In this document: piece after piece, positions 25,349 to 33,518 of the stretch
How the letters are laid out: the number at the start of each line of letters is the position of its first letter
Numbering within the stretch: the first letter of the stretch is position 1
From: Pseudarthrobacter sulfonivorans
Lineage (GTDB): Bacteria; Actinomycetota; Actinomycetes; Actinomycetales; Micrococcaceae
Reading direction: 5' to 3'
NCBI RefSeq assembly: GCF_014712225.1
Contig: NZ_JACXBW010000019.1
Coordinates: 1-64,000, forward strand
Length of the DNA stretch: 64,000 bases
Translations under genes and position numbers: made by a program
The notes under the pieces: model-generated
Databases searched by the model: none
Seen by the model: the letters and a program-made list of their open reading frames with translations, nothing else
Told to the model about the DNA's origin: nothing

Positions 25349-26104
25349 ATGGCAGTGACATCTCTAAAGCCGCCCCTGGCAGCGGTGCAGCGGACGGCGT
25401 ACGGGGACGCCGTACCCCAGTTTGTGGACTTTTATGAGCCTCCCGGGGCCGGGCGGCCTGCCGCCGTCGTTGTCCTGATTCACGGCGGGTACTGGCGGGA
25501 CCGCATTGATCTGTCCATCATGGAGCCGCTCGCGGCGGACGCCCTCAGCCGCGGCATGGCCGTCGCGAACGTCGAGTACCGCAGGGTGGGCGGCGGCGGC
25601 GGCTGGCCCGTTACGGGTACGGATATCTCCGATGCGCTGACCCACGTCAGGGAACACTGGAAACGGTGGCGCGGCCTTATTCCGTTCATTTCCGTGGGGC
25701 ACTCGGTCGGCGGTCAACTGGCACTCCTTAATGCCGCCGCAGTGGACGCCGTAGTTGCGCTCGCCCCGGTTACCGACGTTGCGAGAGTGGACGACGAAAG
25801 GCTGGGCGAGGATGCCGCGGTGGGCTTCATGGGGGCGCGCGCCGCGGACCTTCCGGCGGGATACGCGGCAGCGTCGCCGCTGAGGAACCTGCCCCTGGCC
25901 ACCCCTGTCCTGGCCATCCACGGGGATATCGATGTCCGCGTTCCTGTGGCACATACCCGGGACTTTGTGATGGCGGTCCGCGCCGCCGGCGGCAAGATCG
26001 ACTACCTGGAAGTGCCGGGCCTGGAACATGTGGCGGCCATAGACCCGTCGGTGCCGCATTGGACGGCGGCCACTGAATGGTTGCTGGAACAGGGCGTCCG
26101 CTGA
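25349..26104 (+). CDS. Arylformamidase-like alpha/beta hydrolase
   Basis: A 251-residue alpha/beta hydrolase resembling eukaryote-type kynurenine formamidase (AFMID). The oxyanion motif HGGYWRD lies near 46-52, the nucleophile elbow GHSVGG near 117-122, the acid Asp in IHGDIDVRVPV near 190, and the catalytic His in GLEHVAA near 228. Enzymes of this group hydrolyse N-acyl arylamines such as N-formylkynurenine. In an anthranilate island it could free anthranilate from N-formyl or N-acyl anthranilate. AAGGAGG precedes the ATG. It ends before a terminator. Confidence 0.85.
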   Translation: MAVTSLKPPLAAVQRTAYGDAVPQFVDFYEPPGAGRPAAVVVLIHGGYWRDRIDLSIMEPLAADALSRGMAVANVEYRRVGGGGGWPVTGTDISDALTHVREHWKRWRGLIPFISVGHSVGGQLALLNAAAVDAVVALAPVTDVARVDDERLGEDAAVGFMGARAADLPAGYAAASPLRNLPLATPVLAIHGDIDVRVPVAHTRDFVMAVRAAGGKIDYLEVPGLEHVAAIDPSVPHWTAATEWLLEQGVR

Positions 26105-26128
26105 CTCAGACTAAAGGGAGACTCCGAA

Positions 26129-26178
26129 GGGCGGGAACCCGCGGGCTTATCACCAGGTCCGTCCGCCGGTTCCCGCCC
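26129..26178 (+). terminator. Terminator after arylformamidase-like gene
   Basis: GGGCGGGAACC at 26129-26139 pairs with GGTTCCCGCCC at 26168-26178, with extra partial pairing in the 28-base loop. It separates this operon from the PaaX-type gene. Confidence 0.6.
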
Positions 26179-26232
26179 CTATGATGAAAATGAGGCCACC
26201 TTCATCTGGTGGCCAGAAACGAGGCGTTACCC

Positions 26233-27129
26233 ATGTTGGCCGTCCCCGCACCGCCGGTGCGTCACCAGCAACTTATCGTCACCATTTACGGGCTGTACGC
26301 CCGCGCCGCGGGTGATGCGTTGCCGGTTTCTGTGCTGATTTCCATGCTTGGTGCGTTTGGCTACGACGCCCCGGGGGTCCGCTCGTCGGTCTCCCGGCTG
26401 AAGGCAAAAGGCGTCCTCAAGAGCGTCACCGAAGACGGCGTTGCCAAGTACAAACTTTCCGACGCAGTCCTGGACGTCTTTCGGGAAGGCGATCGAAGAA
26501 TCTTTGCCCCCGAGCGGGCCAAGCCATTCGAGGCCTGGATCCTTGCAGTCTTCTCTGTCCCGGAATCCATGCGGAACCGGCGTCACCAGCTGCGTTCAGA
26601 GCTTTCCAGCATGGGGTTCGGATTAGTTGCCTCGGGGGTGTGGATTGCCCCGGCCCAGATCCTCGACCAGACACGTGAACGCTTGACGTCCCGCGGACTT
26701 ATCCAGTTCGTGGATTTTTTCGGTGGCGATTATCTTTTCGAGGGGCCCATGCGGCCGAAGATCGCGGAGTGGTGGGATCTGAAGTCCATCGACGCCCAGT
26801 TCGGGGAATTCCTGGACCTCTACCACGGGGCGGTAGAACTCTGGGCGGGGCTCGTGGGGGATGATCCTGACGTCGCCCTGGCCAACTCCAGCAGTGAATT
26901 GCGTCGCGATGCGTTCCGCTACTACGTTCCCATGCTTACCCTGTGGCGCCGCTTTCCCTACCGCGATCCGAACCTCCCGCTGGAGTATCTCCCCGAGGAC
27001 TGGAAGGGGCCGGCGGTGCGCAAGATCTTCGAGTCGGTGCATCATATGACGGCGCCGCTGGCGGCAGCCCATGCCCACGAACTGATGCAGAATTCACCGA
27101 CGCAGAACTCCCTGATGCAGAACGCCTAG
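26233..27129 (+). CDS. PaaX-family transcriptional regulator
   Basis: A 298-residue repressor of the PaaX type. An N-terminal winged helix lies at about 8-75 (VRHQQLIVTIYGLYAR, YDAPGVRSSVSRLKAKGVLK), and the PaaX central and C-terminal domains follow, with W-x-x-AVFSVPE and RHQLRSELSSMGFG. I prefer the ATG at 26233, which has GAGG eight bases upstream, over the GTG at 26209. PaaX in Escherichia coli binds phenylacetyl-CoA. Here the probable inducer is an aryl-CoA such as anthraniloyl-CoA. It is transcribed alone, between two terminators. Confidence 0.85.
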   Translation: MLAVPAPPVRHQQLIVTIYGLYARAAGDALPVSVLISMLGAFGYDAPGVRSSVSRLKAKGVLKSVTEDGVAKYKLSDAVLDVFREGDRRIFAPERAKPFEAWILAVFSVPESMRNRRHQLRSELSSMGFGLVASGVWIAPAQILDQTRERLTSRGLIQFVDFFGGDYLFEGPMRPKIAEWWDLKSIDAQFGEFLDLYHGAVELWAGLVGDDPDVALANSSSELRRDAFRYYVPMLTLWRRFPYRDPNLPLEYLPEDWKGPAVRKIFESVHHMTAPLAAAHAHELMQNSPTQNSLMQNA

Positions 27130-27150
27130 AGCGGGCGTCAGGCAAGACGA

Positions 27151-27216
27151 AAAAACGGACGACGACGGCCACTTGCGTTCCGCTGGAACGCATGGCCGGC
27201 GTCGTCCGCCTTTTTT
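27151..27216. terminator. Bidirectional terminator, PaaX / RidA
   Basis: A long hairpin between convergent genes: CGGACGACG (27156-27164) pairs with CGTCGTCCG (27200-27208), with further inner pairing (GCGTTCC with GGAACGC). An A-run lies on the left (27150-27155) and a T-run on the right (27211-27216), so it can end transcription both ways. Confidence 0.88.
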
Positions 27217-27222
27217 GTCCCC

Positions 27223-27621
27223 TCAGCGTTCCGGGATGACCGCGATGCCCTGGATTTCGATCAGGGCCTCCTTTTGCCACAACCGGGTGACGCCGATGCC
27301 CGCCAGGGCCGGATACTCCGACCCTGCCATTTCCCGCCACAGGCGGCCGATCTCGCGGCCGTTCGCCATGTAATCGTCGACGTCCGTGAGGTAGATCGTC
27401 ACGCTGACGAGGTCTTCTGGCTGCCCGCCGGCTTCCCGCAGCGTGGCCAGCACGTTGGAAAACGCCTGGGCAAACTGTTCCACGATGCCCCCGGGAACGA
27501 TGTTCATGTTTTTGTCCAGGGCCGTCTGCCCGCCCAGGAACACGGTATTGCCGGCGAGCATGCCATGGGCAAATCCGGATGGTTTGGGGAGCGACGCTGG
27601 ATTGACGGTGATGTGGCTCAT
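27223..27621 (-). CDS. RidA-family protein lacking the catalytic Arg
   Basis: A 132-residue member of the RidA/YjgF/YER057c family (trimeric barrel; FLGGQTALD near 28-36, LVSVTIYLTDV near 71-81, IEIQGIAVIP near 121-130). In true RidA imine deaminases a conserved Arg follows Pro-Ala in PARSxV. Here the sequence is YPALAGIGV, with Leu106 at that place, though Glu122 is kept. It is therefore unlikely to be a standard enamine/imine deaminase and belongs to a Rid subgroup of unknown function. Such members occur in aromatic catabolic clusters. It is divergent from the cupin/thioesterase operon. Confidence 0.85.
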   Translation of the reverse strand: MSHITVNPASLPKPSGFAHGMLAGNTVFLGGQTALDKNMNIVPGGIVEQFAQAFSNVLATLREAGGQPEDLVSVTIYLTDVDDYMANGREIGRLWREMAGSEYPALAGIGVTRLWQKEALIEIQGIAVIPER

Positions 27622-27703
27622 GCTGTTCCTCCTTGTGGTGGGTTACGGAAACTTCGGCAAACCTCTGTGCAGATCATTTCCGCCGTGCTACGTTGAGCAT
27701 ATG

Positions 27704-27712
27704 TGACGATCG
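27704..27712. promoter_or_regulatory. TGACGATCG motif, divergent region 2
   Basis: Second copy of TGACGATCG, in the 202-bp region between the RidA-like gene and the divergent cupin-thioesterase-ligase-monooxygenase operon. The sequence after it (TAAAAAA) is AT-rich like the first site's GCAATAT. It is a candidate operator for the local PaaX-type repressor. Confidence 0.5.
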
Positions 27713-27823
27713 TAAAAAAGTCGACATACCAGCTCCGCCCGGAACGGACGGCGCTGATCGGCTCCAGAACGTCTTCGATCCAGTCCCGCCCACCGCACCA
27801 GCAAGCACAGAGGAGCATCGCTC

Positions 27824-28306
27824 ATGACTGACACCATCACCGAATACCGCACCGAGGGCGAGAATTCCCTTTACGCCGGCCCTGACGGCAAGGTAGTCCC
27901 CGTGGTCACCCGCGCCGGCGAAGAAGATACAAATACCGCTCAGTCAGGCGACTGCATCAGGGTCTCGGGCGTCAGCATCCAGCACACCCCGGCCACGAAA
28001 ATCTGGTTCGGGCAGGTATCGAACGTCCCGGGCTACCGGTCCCTGCCACACCACCACGGGGAAGCGGAAACCGGCGGCTATGTCCTGCGGGGCCAGGGGC
28101 GGATTTACTACGGCGAAAACTACTCAGAGTTCCTGGACATGAAGGCCGGCGACTGGGTCTTCGTTCCGCCGTTTATGCCGCACGTCGAGGCCAACATGTC
28201 AGTCACCGAGGAGCTGGTGTGGCTCACCGCCCGCACCCCGGAAAACCTCGTGGTCAACCTTCCCGACGTGGCGGACGAAACCCTCGCCGATTACCGACGG
28301 GCGTAG
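27824..28306 (+). CDS. Cupin at head of the anthranilate-CoA operon
   Basis: A 160-residue cupin with a full first motif, LPHHHGEAETGGYVLRGQGR (three His and a Glu), and the second motif GDWVFVPPFMPHVEANMS (last His). It should hold a metal ion. It is the first gene of the operon that continues with the TesB thioesterase, the ligase and the monooxygenase. Cupins at this place in aminobenzoate clusters have no assigned reaction that I know of; it might act on a ring-opened or dearomatised intermediate, or protect one. Confidence 0.82.
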   Translation: MTDTITEYRTEGENSLYAGPDGKVVPVVTRAGEEDTNTAQSGDCIRVSGVSIQHTPATKIWFGQVSNVPGYRSLPHHHGEAETGGYVLRGQGRIYYGENYSEFLDMKAGDWVFVPPFMPHVEANMSVTEELVWLTARTPENLVVNLPDVADETLADYRRA

Positions 28307-28311
28307 CGCAC

Positions 28312-29217
28312 ATGACACCCACAAAAACGGTCACCCCAGCCATGACATCGGAGACCTTCCTCCGTGCAATCGACCTGACAGCTGTTCCCGCCGACGTCTT
28401 CGATGAAGCATATGAGGCCGACACCCAATATGTACCGTGGCCCAAGGCTTATGGCGGGGACATGGTGGCCCAGGCTGCTGCGGCGATGATGCGCTCCGTG
28501 GACGCTGACCGGCAACTGCACTCAATGCACAGCTATTTCATGCGGCCTGTCGACGTCGGCTCAACTGTCCGCTACGAAGTGGAGCGCCTGCGGGACGGCC
28601 GGGGATACTCAACCCGCACCGTCCGCGGCTTCCAAAACGGCAAGGCCGTCTACGCGGCCATGGGATCCTTCCAGGTTCCCGAGGACGGACCGGACTTCCA
28701 GCCCCAGGCACCGGCCGCCGTCGACCCTCAGTCATTGCGCAGCGCGGCGCAGGTCCTGGAGAGGACAGCTGGTCCGGCTGCAGAGTACTGGGCCGCCGGA
28801 CGCAGCTTTGATATGCGGCATATTCCCGGACCGGTATACATCGCACTGGAGGGTGCTCCAGTGCCGCAGCAGGCTATCTGGATCAAGGCCTTCGACAGCC
28901 TGCCTGACGGACCGGACCCACGTGCAACAGCCGATCTGCACCGTACCGCCCTGGCCTATGTATGCGACTACACCATCCTCGAACCGCTCCTGAGGGTTCA
29001 CGGCCTCCACTGGTCGAGCCCTGGCCTGGCAACAGCCAGCCTTGACCACTCCATGTGGTTCCACCGCGACGGCCGTGCCGATGAGTGGGTGCTCTACGCT
29101 CAGGACGCCGTCTCCGGCCAGAGCAACCGGGGGTTGGCCACGGGCCGCTTCTTCGACCGGCAGGGCCGGCTCCTGGCCACCGTGGCGCAAGAGGGCATGA
29201 TCCGCGTCGCGTCCTGA
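28312..29217 (+). CDS. TesB-like acyl-CoA thioesterase II
   Basis: A 301-residue double-hotdog thioesterase of the TesB type: YGGDMVAQAAAAMMRSV near 44-60, HSMHSYFMRPVDVGSTVRYE near 67-86, and in the second half CDYTILEPLLRVHG, LDHSMWFHR and ALYAQD-like LYAQDAVSGQSNRGLATGRF. TesB proteins are usually 280-290 residues. The true start is the ATG at 28312; the longer frame runs out of phase through the cupin. It lies six bases after the cupin. A role in releasing CoA from dead-end aryl- or acyl-CoA intermediates is likely. Confidence 0.9.
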   Translation: MTPTKTVTPAMTSETFLRAIDLTAVPADVFDEAYEADTQYVPWPKAYGGDMVAQAAAAMMRSVDADRQLHSMHSYFMRPVDVGSTVRYEVERLRDGRGYSTRTVRGFQNGKAVYAAMGSFQVPEDGPDFQPQAPAAVDPQSLRSAAQVLERTAGPAAEYWAAGRSFDMRHIPGPVYIALEGAPVPQQAIWIKAFDSLPDGPDPRATADLHRTALAYVCDYTILEPLLRVHGLHWSSPGLATASLDHSMWFHRDGRADEWVLYAQDAVSGQSNRGLATGRFFDRQGRLLATVAQEGMIRVAS

Positions 29218-29260
29218 ACCTGAATACCCCCAAATACCACTGAAAGGAACGGCCACGCCC

Positions 29261-30910
29261 ATGACAACATCAGCGCACGTGGACACGTTTACCCGTGATC
29301 ATCTCCCGCCGGCCGACACGTGGCCAGCGCTCGAATACACGCTCCCGGAGCTCCACTACCCGGAGCAGCTCAACGCAGCCGCCGCACTCATTGACGACGC
29401 GGTGGCAGCCCACGGAGCCACTCGGCCGGCTTTGCTCACTCCCGACGGCGCGCCGTGGAGCTATGGCGACCTGTTACAGCGCTCCAACCAAGTGGCTCAG
29501 GTGCTCACAGAGGACTTCGGCGTGGTCCCGGGCAACCGTGTCATGTTGCGTGGCCCGAACAACCCCTGGCTCGTGGCGGCATGGCTTGGAGTACTCAAGG
29601 CCGGGGCCGTGGTTGTGACCACCATGCCGATGCTGCGCGCCAGCGAGATCGGCACGCTGATCGACCTCACGCTCCCAACGGTGGCCATTTCCGACCACCG
29701 TTATGTGGACGAAATGGCAACGGCCGCCGGAGACGGCCTGGCTGTCCTGTCCTACGGGTCGGCTGAAGCCGCGGACCTCATCGCCCGCTGTGCCGCCAAG
29801 AGCGGTGAGTTCACCACCGTCCAGACAGCAGCCGACGACGTCGCGCTGCTGGGCCCGACGTCGGGCACCACCGGTGTGCCCAAGGTGACCATGCATTTCC
29901 ACCGGGACATTCTGGCGAATGCCGATACGTTTGCCCGCCACATCCTGCAGCCAACGGCCGATGACGTCTTTGCAGGCTCGCCTCCGCTGGCGTTCACTTT
30001 CGGGCTTGGCGGCCTGGTGGTCTTTCCGCTGCGGTTCGGAGCGTCGTCGCTGCTGACCGAACGGGCCGGCCCGGTGGAACTCGCCCAGGCCGCTGCCGCC
30101 GCCGGCGCCACCATCCTGTTCACCGCGCCCACCGCCTACCGCGCCATCCTCAAGGAAGGCCGAGGGGACCTGCTCCGCGGGCTAAGAGTAGCCGTCTCCG
30201 CGGGCGAACATCTGCCGAAAGAGACCTGGGAAGCCGTCCACCAGGCAACCGGCCTGCGGCTGGTGAACGGCATCGGTGCCACGGAATTGCTGCACGTCTT
30301 TATTTCGGCCGCCGGCGACGACATCAAACCAGGGACCACAGGCCGGGCGGTTCCGGGGTACCGGGCCACCATCCTCGACGACGAGGGCAATGAACTCGGA
30401 CCCAACCAAGTCGGCCGCCTGGCCGTCGTCGGGCCGACCGGCTGCCGCTACCTTGACGACCCCCGGCAGGCGAACTATGTCTGCAACGGCTGGAATGTCA
30501 CCGGAGACACCTTCAGCATGGATGAGGACGGCTACTTCACGTACCAGGCCCGCTCGGACAACATGATTGTCTCCTCCGGCTATAACATCGGCGCGCCGGA
30601 AGTGGAGTCCGCCATCGACCAGCACCCTGATGTGGCAGAAAACGCCGTCATCGGCCGCCCGGATCCCGAACGCGGCAGCGTCGTCTGCGCATTTGTGGTC
30701 CTGCGCGACGGTGTGGAAGGCACTTCAGCCAAACGCAAGGACATCCAGGACTTCGTCAAGCAGACCATAGCCCCCTATAAGTACCCGCGGGACGTCCGCT
30801 TCGTCGATGAACTGCCCCGCAACCCAAGCGGAAAGCTGCAGCACTTCAAACTGCGGGACCGTATAGCCAATACCGAACGGCTTGCCAGCGCCGGCCTGAA
30901 CCAGGCCTGA
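29261..30910 (+). CDS. 2-aminobenzoate (anthranilate)-CoA ligase
   Basis: A 549-residue AMP-forming acyl-CoA synthetase of the benzoate-CoA ligase group. The P-loop-like A3 motif LLGPTSGTTGVPKVTMHF lies near 195-212, the A5-like GIGATELLHVF near 338, the A7/A8 region YTYQARSDNMIVSSGYNIGA near 427-446, and the C-terminal Lys in NPSGKLQHFKLR near 525. It makes anthraniloyl-CoA from anthranilate, ATP and CoA. Specificity for the 2-amino acid rests on the next gene, the anthraniloyl-CoA monooxygenase, 13 bases downstream. Confidence 0.9.
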   Translation: MTTSAHVDTFTRDHLPPADTWPALEYTLPELHYPEQLNAAAALIDDAVAAHGATRPALLTPDGAPWSYGDLLQRSNQVAQVLTEDFGVVPGNRVMLRGPNNPWLVAAWLGVLKAGAVVVTTMPMLRASEIGTLIDLTLPTVAISDHRYVDEMATAAGDGLAVLSYGSAEAADLIARCAAKSGEFTTVQTAADDVALLGPTSGTTGVPKVTMHFHRDILANADTFARHILQPTADDVFAGSPPLAFTFGLGGLVVFPLRFGASSLLTERAGPVELAQAAAAAGATILFTAPTAYRAILKEGRGDLLRGLRVAVSAGEHLPKETWEAVHQATGLRLVNGIGATELLHVFISAAGDDIKPGTTGRAVPGYRATILDDEGNELGPNQVGRLAVVGPTGCRYLDDPRQANYVCNGWNVTGDTFSMDEDGYFTYQARSDNMIVSSGYNIGAPEVESAIDQHPDVAENAVIGRPDPERGSVVCAFVVLRDGVEGTSAKRKDIQDFVKQTIAPYKYPRDVRFVDELPRNPSGKLQHFKLRDRIANTERLASAGLNQA

Positions 30911-30923
30911 AAAGGAGCACACC

Positions 30924-33311
30924 ATGAAGATCGCAATCGTTGGAGGCGGCCCCGGTGGTCTGTACTTCGCAGCACTGATGAAGCAGCTTGACCGGTCCCA
31001 CAGCATCACCCTCTGGGAACGCAACGCCGCGTCCGACACCTTCGGTTTCGGCGTCGTATTTTCCGATGAGACGCTCGGCGGCATCGGTAACGCCGATCCC
31101 GTTGTGGCCGACTACATGAGCCGGCGCTTCGCCCGCTGGTCCGATATCGACATCCACTTCGGTGGGGAAACAGTAACGGTGGGGGGCCAGGGCTTCGCGG
31201 CCATGAGCCGGAAGGAGCTGTTGGAACTGCTGCAGCGACGCTGCGCCGAGCTGGGGGTGGACCTGCGCTTCCAGACCGTTGCGCCGCCGGTGGAGGAACT
31301 CGAAGCCAACTACGACCTGGTGCTGGCCGCTGATGGCATCAACTCCCAAATCCGTGCCAAGTACGCGGACTCGTTCGGCCCGAGCCTGGATCCCAGGCCA
31401 AACAAGTTCATGTGGCTCGGCACCAACCAGGTCTTCGAAGCCTTCAAGTTTTTCGTGAAGGAAACCCAGTGGGGCACCATGCAGATCCACGGGTACCCCT
31501 ACTCCGATGAAGGGTCCACGTTCATTGTTGAAATGCACGAGGACGTTTGGCGGGCCGCCGGCTTCGATGAAACTGCTGACAACGTCTTCCCGCCGGGAGT
31601 CTCAGACGAGAAGGCCATCACCAAGATCCGATCGATCTTCGCTGATGAACTCGACGGATACGAGGTCCTCTCCAACAACTCGAAATGGTTGAACTTCACC
31701 ACTGTGCGGAACCAGAGCTGGCGCCATTCGAACGTGGTGCTGCTCGGCGACGCCGCGCACACAGCTCATTTCTCCATCGGGTCCGGCACCAAGCTGGCAA
31801 TGGAAGACTCCTTGGCGCTGGCCGCATGCCTGCACGAACATCCGGATGTCGAAGCCGCCCTCGCCGCCTACGAGACCGAGCGGCGTCCTGTGGTGGCCTC
31901 CACCCAGCGTGCTGCCCAGGCGTCATTGGAATGGTTCGAGCGGATCGGCCAATACACGGCACAGAATCCCACCCAGTTCGCTTTCAACCTGCTGACCCGA
32001 AGCCGCCGCATCACCCAGGAAAACCTAAACCTGCGCGATCCCGAGTTCGCGGCGGCCGTCAACCGTGACTTCGCGGAGTCGCAAGGCTTGACGGACGACG
32101 CTCCGGCAATGTTCCAGCCTTACCGGATTGGTGGGCTGGAACTGAAGAACCGCGTTGTGGTTTCGCCCATGGACATGTATTCGGCAGTGGACGGTGTCCC
32201 GGGTGATTTCCACAAGGTTCACCTCGGCTCCAAGGCCCTCGGCGGGGCAGGCCTGGTGATGACGGAAATGGTCTGCGTCTCCGAGGCCGGCCGCATTACC
32301 CCGGGCTGCACCGGCCTGTACACGGACGGTCAGCAGGACAGCTGGAAGGAAATCGTGGACTTTGTCCACGCTACCTCCACAGCAAAGATCGGCGCACAGA
32401 TTGGCCATGCCGGCCGAAAGGCTTCCACCCGCGTGATGTGGGAAGGAATCGATGAACCGCTCGAGGCCGGCAACTGGGACGCCGTCGGTCCGTCGGCGAT
32501 CGCCTATGGCCCTGGCAGCCAGACCCCGCGGGAGCTGGACCGGGCCGGTATGGACTCCATCAAGGCGGAATTTGTCGCAGCCGCACGTCGCGCCGATCTG
32601 GCCGGGTTCGACCTTCTCGAGGTGCACGCCGCCCACGGTTACCTGCTCTCCTCGTTCCTTTCGCCCGTCTCCAACCGGCGGAGCGATGAGTACGGCGGCA
32701 GCCTGGCGAACCGCCTGCGGTTCCCGCTGGAGGTGTTCGACGCCGTCCGTGCCGCCTGGCCCGAATCCAAACCGGTCACCGTGCGTATCTCCGCGACGGA
32801 CTGGATCGAAGGCGGCAACGACTCGGACGACTCGGTCGAGATCGCCCGCGCCTTCGTCGCCCACGGCGCAGCGGGCCTGGACATTTCGACCGGCCAGGTT
32901 GCCAAGGCTGAGAAGCCTGCCTACGGGCGCAGTTTCCAGACGCCGTTCGCTGACCGCATCCGCCAGGAGGTTGCCGCACCCGCAGGCGTGGCCGTGATCG
33001 CGGTGGGCGCGATCTCCAGCTACGACGACGTGAACTCCATCCTCCTGGCGGGCCGCGCGGACTTGGTGGCACTGGGCCGCACGCACCTCTACGACCCCCA
33101 GTGGACCCTGCACGCCGCCGCCGAACAGGACTACGCAGGTCCTGGCGCCCAGTGGGTCCCGCAGTTCCGGGCAGGACGCCGCAAGCCCCCGGGCTCGCGA
33201 ACCGACGCCGTCCGCCCGCGCCTGTCACTCCTTCGGGAGCCTGACGCAGACGCCGGCAGCCCGCACCTGCGCTGGACGCCCCGAAAGGTGGCGGCTGCCT
33301 TGGCGGAATAG
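30924..33311 (+). CDS. Anthraniloyl-CoA monooxygenase/reductase (fused)
   Basis: A 795-residue fusion of two flavoproteins. Residues 1-385 are a salicylate-hydroxylase-like FAD monooxygenase (IVGGGPGGLYFAALMKQL at 4-21, VLLGDAAHTAHFSIGSG near 272-288). From about 396 an old-yellow-enzyme TIM barrel follows (MFQPYRIGGLELKNRVVVSP, HAAHGYLLSSFLSPVSNRRS then DEYGG, AVGAISSYDDV). This is the architecture of 2-aminobenzoyl-CoA monooxygenase/reductase, which hydroxylates and then dearomatises the ring to 2-amino-5-oxocyclohex-1-ene-1-carbonyl-CoA with O2 and NAD(P)H. It ends the operon and is followed by a terminator. Confidence 0.93.
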   Translation: MKIAIVGGGPGGLYFAALMKQLDRSHSITLWERNAASDTFGFGVVFSDETLGGIGNADPVVADYMSRRFARWSDIDIHFGGETVTVGGQGFAAMSRKELLELLQRRCAELGVDLRFQTVAPPVEELEANYDLVLAADGINSQIRAKYADSFGPSLDPRPNKFMWLGTNQVFEAFKFFVKETQWGTMQIHGYPYSDEGSTFIVEMHEDVWRAAGFDETADNVFPPGVSDEKAITKIRSIFADELDGYEVLSNNSKWLNFTTVRNQSWRHSNVVLLGDAAHTAHFSIGSGTKLAMEDSLALAACLHEHPDVEAALAAYETERRPVVASTQRAAQASLEWFERIGQYTAQNPTQFAFNLLTRSRRITQENLNLRDPEFAAAVNRDFAESQGLTDDAPAMFQPYRIGGLELKNRVVVSPMDMYSAVDGVPGDFHKVHLGSKALGGAGLVMTEMVCVSEAGRITPGCTGLYTDGQQDSWKEIVDFVHATSTAKIGAQIGHAGRKASTRVMWEGIDEPLEAGNWDAVGPSAIAYGPGSQTPRELDRAGMDSIKAEFVAAARRADLAGFDLLEVHAAHGYLLSSFLSPVSNRRSDEYGGSLANRLRFPLEVFDAVRAAWPESKPVTVRISATDWIEGGNDSDDSVEIARAFVAHGAAGLDISTGQVAKAEKPAYGRSFQTPFADRIRQEVAAPAGVAVIAVGAISSYDDVNSILLAGRADLVALGRTHLYDPQWTLHAAAEQDYAGPGAQWVPQFRAGRRKPPGSRTDAVRPRLSLLREPDADAGSPHLRWTPRKVAAALAE

Positions 33312-33339
33312 GCGCCAGACTCACTCCACTAGGCACCCG

Positions 33340-33380
33340 AAGATGCTGGCGGCCCACTCACGTGGTGCCGCCAGCATCTT
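33340..33380 (+). terminator. Terminator of the anthranilate-CoA operon
   Basis: AAGATGCTGGCGGC at 33340-33353 pairs perfectly with GCCGCCAGCATCTT at 33367-33380, followed by TGCTTT. It lies 29 bases after the monooxygenase stop. Confidence 0.85.
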
Positions 33381-33518
33381 TGCTTTCCGGGTCATTCACC
33401 GCTGCCGCAGCATCTGGCGGCGAAGTGCCTTTCCACCAGCGCAAAGGGGCGTCAAATATGTCCGACGGCGGTGCGATACTGAGGGTTGCATCACGACGAC
33501 GCTGGGGGAACTTCGGAA

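Noticed and set aside
27223..27621. RidA-like protein as a standard enamine/imine deaminase
   Set aside because: The essential Arg is replaced by Leu.
32025..33113. 362-residue open frame on the minus strand
   Set aside because: Antisense to the old-yellow-enzyme half of anthraniloyl-CoA monooxygenase.
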